Shown one piece after another: positions 27,874 to 42,425 of a DNA stretch of 64,000 bases. The translations under genes and the position numbers were made by a program. How positions within the stretch are numbered: the stretch's first letter is position 1; the number at the start of each line of letters is the position of its first letter. The stretch lies in assembly GCF_003131185.1 (NCBI RefSeq), contig NZ_QFFU01000008.1, positions 124,001 to 188,000 on the forward strand, read 5' to 3'. The notes below the pieces were generated by a model that was not told the DNA's origin, did no database searches, and saw only the letters and a list, made by a program, of their open reading frames with translations. This DNA is from Pseudomonas ovata (GTDB lineage: Bacteria > Pseudomonadota > Gammaproteobacteria > Pseudomonadales > Pseudomonadaceae).

Positions 27874-28494
27874 ATGACCCAGACCACCCCCCGTTCAAAC
27901 CCCTGCGCGTTTGAAATCACCCGACGCGAAACCTGTTTCCAGGGGTTTTACAAACTCGACAAGCTGTACCTGCGCCATGAACTGTTCAATGGTGGCACCG
28001 GTCGCGAAATCGGCCGTGAACTGTTCGTGCGCCATGATGCGGTCTGCGTGCTGCCCTACGATGCCAAACGCGATGAAGTGGTGTTGATCGAGCAGTTCCG
28101 GGTCGGTGCCCTGGAGAAAGTCGGCAACCCGTGGCTGATCGAACTGGTCGCCGGGCTGATCGACAAGGATGAGCAACCGGAAGAGGTTGCTCATCGTGAG
28201 GCAGAAGAGGAAGCTGATCTTGCATTCCAGGCCCTGTGGCCGATTACCCGGTACTTTCCTTCGCCGGGCGGCAGTGATGAATACGTTCATCTTTTCCTGG
28301 GACAATGCGACAGCCAGGGCGCCGGTGGCGTGCACGGGCTGGAGTCGGAGGGGGAGGACATCCGCGTCACGGTCTGGTCGTTCGACGACGCCCTGCAAGC
28401 CGTGGCCGATGGCCGGATCATGAACGCGGCAACCATCATTGCCTTGCAATGGCTGGCCTTGAACCGCGCTGAAATAAGGGGGCTATGGTCGTGA
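27874..28494 (+). CDS. nudF: ADP-ribose pyrophosphatase, Nudix family
   Basis: 206 residues from ATG at 27874; the open frame extends far upstream but that part is non-coding. The Nudix box runs from G115: GLIDKDEQPEEVAHREAEEE, then ADL. The Glu residues for metal binding are kept, but the Gly usually found near the end (EExGU) is Asp. The N-terminal CFQGFYKLDKLYLRHELFNGG and the Nudix core match the NudF/AspP type, which hydrolyses ADP-ribose and so limits glycogen or NAD-derived sugar nucleotides. It overlaps the DUF1249 gene by 10 bases. Confidence 0.92.
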   Translation: MTQTTPRSNPCAFEITRRETCFQGFYKLDKLYLRHELFNGGTGREIGRELFVRHDAVCVLPYDAKRDEVVLIEQFRVGALEKVGNPWLIELVAGLIDKDEQPEEVAHREAEEEADLAFQALWPITRYFPSPGGSDEYVHLFLGQCDSQGAGGVHGLESEGEDIRVTVWSFDDALQAVADGRIMNAATIIALQWLALNRAEIRGLWS

Positions 28495-28937
28495 ATCTCT
28501 TGCGCGAGCGCTATCGTGTCGATCTTGCCGGCCTGCAGGCAGCATGCGAGGCCAACTACGCCCGCCTGATGCGCCTGCTGCCCGACATGCGCACGCAAAA
28601 AAGCTCGCGCCGGGTGGCCGTGACCCAGGGCGAGCAGATGCTCGGCGTACTGGCGGTCGAAGTGCTGCTGGACTGCCCGTACACCACTACCTTGCAGGTC
28701 AGCCAGGAGCACAGCCTGCCCTGGCTGCCGGTGCCGCGCCTGGAAGTGCAGGTCTATCATGACGCGCGCATGGCCGAAGTGATCGGCGCCGAACATGCGC
28801 GGCGCTTTCGCGGCATCTATCCCTACCCGAACACCCACATGCACCAGCCCGACGAAAAAGCCCAGCTCAATCTGTTCCTGGGCGAGTGGCTGAGTCACTG
28901 CCTGGCCTGCGGCCATGAATACGAAGCCGTAAGGTAG
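28485..28937 (+). CDS. DUF1249 family protein (YqiB-like)
   Basis: 150 residues, soluble, with the family features YEANY-type start (CEANYARLMRLLPDM), PRLEVQVYHDARMAEV and PNTHMHQPDEKAQLN near the end. Function is unknown. The order nudF-DUF1249-cpdA-yqiA-parE is widely conserved in gammaproteobacteria. The stop codon TAG is part of the GTAGGAG arm of the next REP element. Confidence 0.88.
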   Translation: MVVNLLRERYRVDLAGLQAACEANYARLMRLLPDMRTQKSSRRVAVTQGEQMLGVLAVEVLLDCPYTTTLQVSQEHSLPWLPVPRLEVQVYHDARMAEVIGAEHARRFRGIYPYPNTHMHQPDEKAQLNLFLGEWLSHCLACGHEYEAVR

Positions 28938-29138
28938 GAGCGCGCTTGCCCGCGACCGGCTGCGCAGCAGTCGTAAATTTGTAGCGTTTCGCAGATCTAA
29001 AACCGTAAATTGCTAGCGTTTCGCAAATCTCCAGCCATGAATTTTCAGCGTTTCGCAGATTTCCAATCATAAACTTGCAGCGTTTCCCGGATTTTTGCGA
29101 GCGCTGCGCACTCGGTCGCGGGCAGAGCGCGCTCCTAC
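28934..29138. repeat. Long paired REP element enclosing a 32-nt tandem repeat (four copies)
   Basis: Arms GTAGGAGCGCGCTTGCCCG and CGGGCAGAGCGCGCTCCTAC enclose four units whose cores, AGCGTTTCGCAGATCT and variants, start at 28983, 29015, 29047 and 29079, exactly 32 bases apart. The 16 bases between cores are also related (pattern ccagccRTaaatttgc). This is the longest of the six elements of this type here. The remaining 142 bases to cpdA (29139-29280) hold no gene that I can see. Confidence 0.93.
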
Positions 29139-29280
29139 GACAGCCGACGGGTGTCAGCTGCCGGCACAGCGATAATGGCCTTTCGATCATCATTGCTGTG
29201 ATCGACCACTCAATTCCCGGTTTGCCGTACCCGGCAACAGCTACCATAATTCGCCACGTATCGCCCCCGGGAGACGGCCG

Positions 29281-30090
29281 TTGCCGAGTTCATCTATCAA
29301 GGACTCTTCAGTCCTGCTGGTCCAGTTGTCCGACAGTCACCTGTTCGCCGAGGCGGACGGCACGCTGATGGGCATGAATACCCGTGAGGGGCTGGAAAAT
29401 GTGCTCGAGCTGGTAAAGGCCGAGCAGCCGCATATCGACCTGCTGCTGATGACCGGGGATATTTCCCAGGACGGTACCGTGCAGTCGTACCGGGCGTTTC
29501 GTGAGCTCAGCGAGCCGCTGGGCGTGCCGGTGCGCTGGTTGCCGGGCAACCATGACGAATGGGCGCAGATGAACGAGGCGGCGCAAGGCAGCGAAGTCCT
29601 GGTGCCGGTGACGGACATCGGTGGCTGGCGGGTCACCATGCTCAACTCCGAGGTCGAGGGGGCGGTGTTCGGTCATCTGGACGAGCTGCAGCTGCAATTG
29701 CTCGAGCAATCGCTCATCGACGCACCCGATCGCCATCATCTGGTGTGCCTGCATCATCACCCTGTACCCATCGGTTGCGCCTGGATGGTGCCCATCGGCC
29801 TGCACAACGCCGTGGCGCTGTTTGCCGTGCTCGATCGCTACCCGCAGGTGCGGGCGGTGCTGTGGGGGCATGTGCACCAGGCCTTCGATGAGGTGCGCGA
29901 GGGCGTGCGCCTGCTGGCCACGCCGTCCACCTGCATCCAGTTTGCGCCCGGCAGCGAGGCATTCGGCCTCGACACCGCCGCCCCCGGCTATCGCTGGCTG
30001 AGGCTGCACGACGACGGACGGCTGGACACCGGCATCAGCCGGCTGGCCGGGACGGATTTCGGGGTGGATTTCTCCGGTACTGGTTATTGA
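29281..30090 (+). CDS. cpdA: 3',5'-cyclic AMP phosphodiesterase CpdA
   Basis: 269 residues with a TTG start about 9 bases after GGGAGAC. The calcineurin-like metal motifs are in order: LSDSHLF, TGDISQDG, GNHDE, HHHPVPIG and GHVHQ. It degrades cAMP in the cytoplasm, and in Pseudomonas lowers signalling through Vfr/Crp. It lies in the conserved nudF-to-parE chain. Confidence 0.94.
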   Translation: MPSSSIKDSSVLLVQLSDSHLFAEADGTLMGMNTREGLENVLELVKAEQPHIDLLLMTGDISQDGTVQSYRAFRELSEPLGVPVRWLPGNHDEWAQMNEAAQGSEVLVPVTDIGGWRVTMLNSEVEGAVFGHLDELQLQLLEQSLIDAPDRHHLVCLHHHPVPIGCAWMVPIGLHNAVALFAVLDRYPQVRAVLWGHVHQAFDEVREGVRLLATPSTCIQFAPGSEAFGLDTAAPGYRWLRLHDDGRLDTGISRLAGTDFGVDFSGTGY

Positions 30091-30172
30091 TACAGTTTGA
30101 AGGTGCATTTCTGCCCCCGGACTCCTGTAAACTATGCGGCTTTGTGACGTTGCGAGTTTTCGGAGGCCTGGC

Positions 30173-30790
30173 GTGACCGGCGATAACCCCACTCTGCTGT
30201 ACATCCACGGCCTGAACAGTTCGGCCCTGTCGAAGAAGGCCACCCAGTTGACGACCCTGATGCACTCGCTGGGCCTGCAGGCGCAGGTGCGGGTGCCGGA
30301 GTTGCATCACCATCCCCGCCAGGCCATCGGCCAGCTGGATGAGGCCATCGAGTCGCTGGGTCGGCCATTGCTGGTCGGCAGCTCGCTCGGCGGCTACTAT
30401 GCGACCCATCTTGCGCAGCGCCATGGACTCAAGGCCGTGCTGATCAACCCGGCGGTCAATCCGCACCGGTTGTTCGACGGCTTCCTGGGCACCCAGCAGA
30501 ACCTCTACACCGGCGAGCGCTGGGAGCTGACCCTCGACCATGTGCAGGCGCTGGCCGAGCTGGAAGTCCCGGCCCCGAGCGATCCGCAACAGGTCCGGGT
30601 GTGGCTGCAGACCGGCGACGAAACCCTCGACTACCGCCGTGCCGAGGCGTTCTACGCCCGTTGCAGCCTGGATATCCAGGACGGCGGCGACCACAGCTAC
30701 CAGGGCTTTGCCGCGCGCCTGCCGGAACTGCTGGCCATCGCCGGCTTTGCCCCGTCGGTGTTGCAGGCGATTGACCTTTCACGATTGTGA
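30173..30790 (+). CDS. yqiA: YqiA-like alpha/beta hydrolase (esterase)
   Basis: 205 residues from GTG at 30173, which has a strong CGGAGG 6 bases before; a longer form starting at 30134 is possible but less likely. The nucleophile is in GSSLGGYYA near residue 67, with Asp in QTGDETLDY and His in GGDHSYQGF completing a triad. An early HGLNSSALSKKA gives the oxyanion region. It is a small cytoplasmic esterase with no known natural substrate. It is conserved just upstream of parE. Confidence 0.9.
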   Translation: MTGDNPTLLYIHGLNSSALSKKATQLTTLMHSLGLQAQVRVPELHHHPRQAIGQLDEAIESLGRPLLVGSSLGGYYATHLAQRHGLKAVLINPAVNPHRLFDGFLGTQQNLYTGERWELTLDHVQALAELEVPAPSDPQQVRVWLQTGDETLDYRRAEAFYARCSLDIQDGGDHSYQGFAARLPELLAIAGFAPSVLQAIDLSRL

Positions 30791-30846
30791 AAGGCAAGCG
30801 TGCGACGATGCGGCACCCTGTGCGATCTTTCATGAATCCTTGATAA

Positions 30847-36518
<5,672 letters not shown>

Positions 36519-36537
36519 AAACACCCGTTTACTGCCA

Positions 36538-36565
36538 GCGATCTTCGGTTTGCGCCGAAGATCGC
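36538..36565. terminator. Hairpin after parC
   Basis: A perfect 11-base stem, GCGATCTTCGG with CCGAAGATCGC, and a 6-base loop start 19 bases after the parC stop. No T-run follows, so it may act by folding alone or with Rho. Confidence 0.55.
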
Positions 36566-36698
36566 CGCAGAATCGCTGGAGTCATGAACGATATTAACGG
36601 ATGATATGGGGTCTTCAAGCCGGCGTGGCTCTATGCCTGTATGACGCTGGCGAGCTTTCAATTTGTAACCTGCCGCTCACAGGTTCCTGGACGGGACG

Positions 36699-37400
36699 AT
36701 GAATTTTCTACGCCTTCCCATTATTTTGCTGATGACCGGCGTACTTGGCCTGGCCGGTTGCAGCGTGCATCAACCGGCCGCGCTGTATCAGCTCGACAGC
36801 GGCCAGCCAGGCCAGCCCAGGCAGGGCACCGGTCTGGCGGTATTGCTGGGGCCGGTTTCGGTCGCGGACTACCTGCAACGCGAAACCCTTCTGCAACGCC
36901 AGCCTGACGGCACCCTGACCGCATCCCCCGACGGTCGCTGGGCCGGTAACCTGTCGTCCGATATCGACCAGTTGTTGCTGCGCCAGGTGGCCTGGAAACT
37001 CGACAGCCAGCGCGTGGTCCTGGCGCCTGCCCAAGGCGCCAACTTCGTGCCCGATGTGCAAGTGATCCTGTCGATCACCCGCCTGGACTCCGGCAGCAAG
37101 CAGCCGGCCATCCTTGACGCCCAATGGCGCCTGCTGGATCGCAAGGGCAAGGTGCGCGACAGCCGCCTGGTGCATCTGCAAGAGGTTCACAGCGGCAGTA
37201 CGGCCGCCCAGGTCAAGGCCCAGGGCCTGCTCCTGCAGCGGCTGGCCGATCAGATCAGCACGGCGATCAAGCCGATCTCCTGGGTGATCGAAGAGCCAAA
37301 GAAAGCCGCGCCCATCGTGCGTGCCAAGCCTCAGGCCGACAAGCCGAAAATCCCCATGGCCGCGCCCATCCGTACCGATCTGGAAGTGTTCCGCTTCTGA
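36699..37400 (+). CDS. PqiC/YmbA-type outer-membrane lipoprotein
   Basis: 233 residues with a lipoprotein signal ending LGLAGCSV. The ABC-type transport auxiliary domain follows: YQLDSG near the start, VLLGPVSVADYLQR, then ADQISTAI near residue 190. After residue 200 comes a Lys/Pro/Ala-rich tail that should lie in the periplasm. PqiC proteins work with the MCE proteins PqiA/PqiB in lipid movement, but no such genes are next to it here, so it is an orphan copy. Outer-membrane location is inferred. Confidence 0.8.
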   Translation: MNFLRLPIILLMTGVLGLAGCSVHQPAALYQLDSGQPGQPRQGTGLAVLLGPVSVADYLQRETLLQRQPDGTLTASPDGRWAGNLSSDIDQLLLRQVAWKLDSQRVVLAPAQGANFVPDVQVILSITRLDSGSKQPAILDAQWRLLDRKGKVRDSRLVHLQEVHSGSTAAQVKAQGLLLQRLADQISTAIKPISWVIEEPKKAAPIVRAKPQADKPKIPMAAPIRTDLEVFRF

Positions 37401-37410
37401 TTGCGCCTCT

Positions 37411-37444
37411 GCGCGCAGCCCCGTCAGGGACTGCGCGCTTTCCT
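37411..37444. terminator. Terminator hairpin between converging genes
   Basis: GCGCGCAGCCCC and GGGACTGCGCGC pair over a GTCA loop, followed by TTTCC. It starts 10 bases after the lipoprotein stop and about 55 bases beyond the end of the converging minus-strand gene. Confidence 0.6.
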
Positions 37445-37498
37445 GAACAACCGCGGGCAGAGACGGATGTGGCCGCCCCCGCGCTCCTGCAGCGTGTT

Positions 37499-39004
37499 TT
37501 ATACGTCGTGCATCCGTGCCAGCTGGCGCTCGAGCATCGAGGGGTAGGGCTCCATCAGGCGTTCTACACAGCATGCGCCTTCGGGGCTGGCGATGGGGCG
37601 GATGCGGGCACGCTGGCGGATCAGTTCGTCGTCGTTGATCGAGCGCTCCACCAGCAGCAGGTTGCGGCTGTGCTGCGACAGGGCCAGGGCGTCCTGGGCC
37701 TTTTTGGTCAGTAGCAGGTCGATCTGGCTCAAGCCCTTGAGACCCTCGTCCAGCGTCAGGCCCAGTTGCAATTGCAAGGTAATGCCGCTGTCGGCGACTT
37801 CGACCTGCAAGGCATGACTCAGGGCGCGCAGCAGTTCACCGCAGCAGATGGCGTTGGTGAGGTAGTCCTCGCCGATGACCTGGCTGTGGAACAGCAACAA
37901 GGTGCTGCCGTCATTGAGGGTGTGCATCTCGCCGTCATACAGTGAGGCGGCCTGCTCCAGGCAATCGCGATAACGTTGCTGCAGGTCGGTCAGGCGTGCG
38001 CGCGGCAGGCGGCGCAACTGGTCCTGTGCACCCAGTTGGGCGGCGAGGATGGCGGTGTGCTGTGGTTCGTTATAGACAGGGACGACCGGTACCGGCATGG
38101 CCGCCGGGCGCACGACGGGTTCGTGCAGGTCGGCGAAGGCGTCATCGTCGTCCAGGTCCTCCTCGGCCATGATGCGTCGCGGCACCGGGGCCGGCGCCAG
38201 GCGTGGCCTGACAGGTTTTTCGATGATCTCGTCATGGGCCGAGAACGACTCGTCGCCCAGGTCGTCGTGCAGGTCCGGGTCGAACTCCGGCTCCGGTGCG
38301 GGCTCCGGAACCGGTGGCGCGAACGAAGCGCGCAACTGGCGGGCCAGGTCACCCACTTCGTCCTGGCGCTCGGTGCCCGGAGTGTAGGGGTCAATGTTGC
38401 GCAGCCACAGGCGCAACTGCAGCAGCGGCGTGGAAATGTGCCGGCCCAGGCGCAGGCTCAGGGCCAGGGCCAGGGCCAGCAGGATACCGGCCAGGATGCC
38501 CATGCTTTGCAGGCTGATGGTCAGCGGCTGCTGGAATTGCGACATGTCCAGGCTGATGCGCAGATGCCCGGCCATCACGTCCTGGAACGTGATCTTGATT
38601 TCGTACAGGCCCTGGCTTTCACCCAGCAACCCGCTTTTCGGACGCTGCCCGGCCTCGGCGAGAATGCGGTTGTCGACGCTGTAGATCGCCGCATGGGCCA
38701 CCAGCGGATTCTTGACCAGGTTACCCAGCAGCACATTGAGGCTGAGGATGTCGTTGGCCACCAGCAACTCGGTGGCCGAGGTCGCCGTCTGGGTGGTCAG
38801 GGCCTGGCCCAGGGCGTCGGCCTGCTCGTGCATGGCCTGCTTGAACTGCAGGCCCATGACGCCGGCATAGATCACCAGGGCCAGCGCCACCAGAATCACG
38901 TTATGACTGGCGATACGCAGCGCGATCGGCACGCGGCGGTGACGCACGGCACGAAAGATCAGCAGGAAGAAGTTATCGGATTTGACAGGCGTGGGCCGGT
39001 TCAC
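37499..39004 (-). CDS. AhpA/YtjB-family membrane protein, long form
   Basis: 501 residues from a GTG at 39004. Two spans (about residues 30-50 and 170-195) flank a periplasmic domain (residues 50-170) with AATELL-like and LVAHAAIYSVDNRI stretches. After the second span comes a HAMP-like segment (GRHISTPLLQLRLWLRNI), an acidic Pro/Asp-rich linker around 240-310, and a C-terminal domain with DGSTLLLFHSQ. The relative in E. coli is YtjB (SMP_2), also divergent from serB but under half this length. Function is unknown; the architecture suggests envelope sensing. Confidence 0.75.
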   Translation of the reverse strand: MNRPTPVKSDNFFLLIFRAVRHRRVPIALRIASHNVILVALALVIYAGVMGLQFKQAMHEQADALGQALTTQTATSATELLVANDILSLNVLLGNLVKNPLVAHAAIYSVDNRILAEAGQRPKSGLLGESQGLYEIKITFQDVMAGHLRISLDMSQFQQPLTISLQSMGILAGILLALALALSLRLGRHISTPLLQLRLWLRNIDPYTPGTERQDEVGDLARQLRASFAPPVPEPAPEPEFDPDLHDDLGDESFSAHDEIIEKPVRPRLAPAPVPRRIMAEEDLDDDDAFADLHEPVVRPAAMPVPVVPVYNEPQHTAILAAQLGAQDQLRRLPRARLTDLQQRYRDCLEQAASLYDGEMHTLNDGSTLLLFHSQVIGEDYLTNAICCGELLRALSHALQVEVADSGITLQLQLGLTLDEGLKGLSQIDLLLTKKAQDALALSQHSRNLLLVERSINDDELIRQRARIRPIASPEGACCVERLMEPYPSMLERQLARMHDV

Positions 39005-39099
39005 AGAGCGCGGCTCTTTCGAAGAAGTTGCCGCGCAGTATAGCGAGCGCCCCTGAGACGGCAAAGCGCTGGCTGTGCCCGGTGGGCCTTGAAAGCAGG

Positions 39100-39105
39100 T
39101 AGAAT
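39100..39105 (+). promoter_or_regulatory. Possible -10 box of serB
   Basis: TAGAAT lies 30 bases before the TTG start of serB, in the 130-base gap to the divergent gene. The -35 is weak. Confidence 0.4.
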
Positions 39106-39134
39106 GCGATTTTTTTCCATAGCGGGGGTGCGCC

Positions 39135-40349
39135 TTGCGCGAAATCGTCCTGATTAACATCACTGGTGAGGATCGTCCCGGTCTCACCGCAGCCATTACC
39201 GGCGCTCTTGCCCAAGGTGGCGTGAACATTCTCGATATTGGTCAGGCGGTGATCCACGACACGCTGTCGTTTGGCATCCTGGTTGAGATTCCGGATACGG
39301 TGCAGGGTTCCTCGGTGCTCAAAGAGGTTTTGTTCACCGCCTACAAGCTCGACCAGCAAGTGCGTTTCACGCCCGTGTCCGAAGAGGACTACCAGCATTG
39401 GGTCGACGGTCAGGGCAAAGCCCGGCATATCGTGACCCTCCTGACCCGCAAGGTCACCGCCGAGCAACTGCAATGCGTCAGCTCGATCATTGCCCGCTAT
39501 GGCCTGAACATCGACCAGATCGATCGATTGTCCGGGCGCACGCCACTGGATACGCCGGCAGACCAGAGCAAGGGCTGCATCGAGTTTTCCGTGCGCGGTG
39601 AAGCGGGTGATCTCAAGGCCATGCAGGCCGAGTTCCTCAGTGTCGCGCAAGAGCTGAACGTCGACATTGCGTTCCAGCAGGATTCGCTGTTCCGTCGCAA
39701 CCGCCGCCTGGCGGTGTTCGACATGGACTCGACCCTGATCGAGGCCGAGGTCATCGACGAACTGGCCAAGGCGGCCGGGGTGGGCGAGCAGGTCTCGGCC
39801 ATCACCGAGCGCGCCATGGCCGGCGAGCTGGATTTTCGCGCCAGCTTCAAGGAGCGCCTGGCGTTGCTCAAGGGGCTGGACGTCAGTGTGCTCGACGACA
39901 TCGGCGCCTCGCTGCGCCTGACCGAGGGCGCCGAAAACCTGTTCGCCGAACTCAAGCGCCTGGGGTACAAGACCGCGATCCTGTCCGGTGGCTTTACCTA
40001 CTTTGCCAAACAGTTGCAGCAGAAGCTGGGCATCGACTATGTATTTGCCAATGAACTGGAGGTGGTCGACGGCCGGGTGACCGGTGTGGCCGTGGAACCG
40101 ATCGTCGATGCCCAGCGCAAGGCCGACCTGCTGCGCGAGCTGGCGCACAGGGAAGGCCTGAGCCTGGAACAGACCATTGCCGTGGGCGACGGCGCCAACG
40201 ACCTGCCCATGCTGGCCATCGCGGGTCTGGGCGTGGCTTTCCGTGCCAAGCCGCTGGTCAAGCAGTCCGCCAAACAGGCAATCTCGACCCTGGGCCTGGA
40301 CGGCGTGCTGTACCTGCTGGGCTTTCGCGACCGCGAAGGCCGTCATTAA
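39135..40349 (+). CDS. serB: Phosphoserine phosphatase with N-terminal ACT domains
   Basis: 404 residues with a TTG start after GGGGGTG. The first 180 residues hold two ACT-like regulatory modules (ITGEDRPGLTAAITGAL and the second from about residue 95). The HAD phosphatase part has FDMDSTLIE with D196/D198, ILSGGFTYF and GDGANDLPM. It catalyses the last step of serine synthesis. It is divergent from the YtjB-like gene, an arrangement also known in E. coli. Confidence 0.96.
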   Translation: MREIVLINITGEDRPGLTAAITGALAQGGVNILDIGQAVIHDTLSFGILVEIPDTVQGSSVLKEVLFTAYKLDQQVRFTPVSEEDYQHWVDGQGKARHIVTLLTRKVTAEQLQCVSSIIARYGLNIDQIDRLSGRTPLDTPADQSKGCIEFSVRGEAGDLKAMQAEFLSVAQELNVDIAFQQDSLFRRNRRLAVFDMDSTLIEAEVIDELAKAAGVGEQVSAITERAMAGELDFRASFKERLALLKGLDVSVLDDIGASLRLTEGAENLFAELKRLGYKTAILSGGFTYFAKQLQQKLGIDYVFANELEVVDGRVTGVAVEPIVDAQRKADLLRELAHREGLSLEQTIAVGDGANDLPMLAIAGLGVAFRAKPLVKQSAKQAISTLGLDGVLYLLGFRDREGRH

Positions 40350-40360
40350 GCGTTAAACGC

Positions 40361-40381
40361 TGACGGCCATGGCCGCCGTCA
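40361..40381. terminator. Two-way hairpin between serB and the PilZ gene
   Basis: TGACGGC and GCCGTCA pair over CATGGCC, with AACGC/GCGTT further out. It lies in the 29-base gap between converging genes and includes the stop codon of the minus-strand gene. Confidence 0.45.
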
Positions 40382-42157
40382 AAGCGTTCCCCAGAGCGAG
40401 TCGAACTCTTCGCCGCCCCGGGCCTTGTCGTGGCCGGCGACCTTCGGTGCCTCGAACAGCTGGTACTCGAACTGGTTGTAGCTGGCGCTGGCGATGTGGC
40501 GTGTCTTGAGGGCGGCGCGTGTTTCGTCGCCGTTGATGTTCATCATCACCTTGCTGCCCTCCTTGAAGGGCAATCGCGGTGCCAGCACCATCGGTGGTCT
40601 GTCCAGCGGCCGCACTTCGGGCAACATCAGGCTGCGCAGGTACTGGCTGTTCAGTTCTTCACCAATCAACTGCATGCCGCAGGGCTGGGCGAAGGGCGCG
40701 ATCAGCTCGATGCCCATCTGCGTGCCGCCGCTGCGTACCTGGCGTATCCAGCGCACGATGGCAACGCTCCAGCCCAACCCGCTTTCATCCTGCAAGCCGA
40801 TGACTTCGCCGGCCTGGAGCTGGCTGGGCACGTCCTTGTGCCAGGCCAGGCAATAACCGCCCGGGCTGTGGTTGACGATGTTGAGTTCATAGACCGGAAA
40901 GTCCTGCTGGGCGTTGTTGCCATCGGCATCGCTTTCGGCTTGCGGGTACTGGATTTCCTCGAACGGCAGCAAGGTCGAAGAGGTGTTGCCGCGCTGGGTG
41001 TCGAATGCCTGCGACCAGGGGTCGTCATGGTCATTGACGAGCTTGAGGCTGAAGTCCGCCGCCTGGATCACCGCCGGGAGTTGCAGTTGTTCGCTGAACG
41101 ATTTGCGCCCGCCCAGGTAGTAGTGCAGGGCGCTCATGCCCAGGCACAGTTTCAGGGAACCCTGGCCCGGGATGCGCTGAAAGGTCCGCTCTGCCACATC
41201 ACCCCAGGCCACTGCCAGGTGTTGCAGCAGGTCGGCACTGACCCCCGGTGGCACAGTCAGGCGTGCCTGTGCACGCTGCTCGGCTGGCAGTTCCAGGTAT
41301 TGATGAATGGCACCGGCCAGGTTCAGGGGGTTGATGCCGAGCAGGCGCGGCAGGATCTCTTCACCATACAGATTGCGGTAACGCGGTGGTTTGTCGACGC
41401 CTGGATCCAGCGCGAACAGGCTGCCGTCCTCATGCGCATCCTGCAACCGGACCAGGCTGCTCCAGGCTTCGAGCGCCTCGGCCAGCCTGCCGATGTTGAG
41501 CTGGCGCATCTGGTTGCAGCGCGCATTGCCCATCATCAAGGCAATGACATAGGTCTGTTCGACGCTCAGGCTGCGCACATGCAGCGCCTGGGGTTCGATA
41601 ACCTGCACGTTGTGCAGCTGCTGTTGACGTGCGATCTGGTAGATCTGGTGCAGCTCAAGCCACAGACCGTCCTGCACCGGGCAGTACAACTGACTGGCGC
41701 GTACCAGAGGGCCGTTCAGGCAATGCAGGGCACGCTGCAGTGCGGTGGTGAACACGGTGGCCTGATCACGGCTGTAGTGGGGCGCAACCTGATGAATGAT
41801 CAGTTTGTAGCCGGTAGCCAGGTGGTTCTGCAGGGCCTGGCACAGGTTGGCAACCTTGCGCGGACGTTCGTCCAGCACGATGGACTGGTTGAGAAAGTGG
41901 CGCTCCAGGTGCTTGCACACGAAGTACACTTCCGGACGCAGCAGCTCCAGCAGTTGCAGGCGATTGTCGGTAGGGGTGAGCAGCAGGTTGAGTTCTGTAA
42001 GACCTTGATACAATTGCCGGGCCATTTCGCCGAGGTTGGCCTTGGGCAGTGTCGAGATCCAGCGCTTGAGATCGCGCGGATTGGCATCACAGAAGGTCAG
42101 GCTCGACTGTGTCGGTGCTGGAACACGCAACAACAAAGGAAAGCTCAATTTACTCAT
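40379..42157 (-). CDS. fimW: PilZ-domain c-di-GMP receptor (FimW-like)
   Basis: 592 residues from the ATG at 42157. The long N-terminal part, about residues 1-400, is helical with no catalytic motif. The C-terminal part carries a PilZ-like segment: NIVNHSPGGYCLAW fits the (D/N)xSxxG motif, followed by strands VGLQDESGLGWSVAIVRW-like and MGIELIAPFAQP. The position next to serB/psd matches PA4958 of P. aeruginosa, named FimW, a c-di-GMP receptor for surface attachment. The RxxxR half of the PilZ motif is not obvious to me, so binding is inferred. Confidence 0.78.
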   Translation of the reverse strand: MSKLSFPLLLRVPAPTQSSLTFCDANPRDLKRWISTLPKANLGEMARQLYQGLTELNLLLTPTDNRLQLLELLRPEVYFVCKHLERHFLNQSIVLDERPRKVANLCQALQNHLATGYKLIIHQVAPHYSRDQATVFTTALQRALHCLNGPLVRASQLYCPVQDGLWLELHQIYQIARQQQLHNVQVIEPQALHVRSLSVEQTYVIALMMGNARCNQMRQLNIGRLAEALEAWSSLVRLQDAHEDGSLFALDPGVDKPPRYRNLYGEEILPRLLGINPLNLAGAIHQYLELPAEQRAQARLTVPPGVSADLLQHLAVAWGDVAERTFQRIPGQGSLKLCLGMSALHYYLGGRKSFSEQLQLPAVIQAADFSLKLVNDHDDPWSQAFDTQRGNTSSTLLPFEEIQYPQAESDADGNNAQQDFPVYELNIVNHSPGGYCLAWHKDVPSQLQAGEVIGLQDESGLGWSVAIVRWIRQVRSGGTQMGIELIAPFAQPCGMQLIGEELNSQYLRSLMLPEVRPLDRPPMVLAPRLPFKEGSKVMMNINGDETRAALKTRHIASASYNQFEYQLFEAPKVAGHDKARGGEEFDSLWGTL

Positions 42158-42425
42158 GTGACAGGCAGACTCCTGCGTATTACTGGCCCGAACGGTGGTC
42201 TTCGATCGGCACGCTGGCACCTGACTGAGTCAGGCCACTGGATGTGCCGGTTGAATACAAAGTGTCCTACAACACCGATGGGCCGACTGTAACAGTATCG
42301 ACCTGATCCCGCAGCTTAATCTGGCTTATGGCCATGGCGCGAGCCGGGCCGGACAGCGCGATACAGACGGGGCTGGCCGGTTGCAACGGTCTGTCTGACA
42401 ACACCGCCGCAGCCGGCCGAATGGC

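Noticed and set aside
28967..29094. CRISPR array, suggested by the 32-base period
   Set aside because: The supposed spacers are themselves related to each other, there are only four units, and no cas gene is near. The arms are REP sequences.
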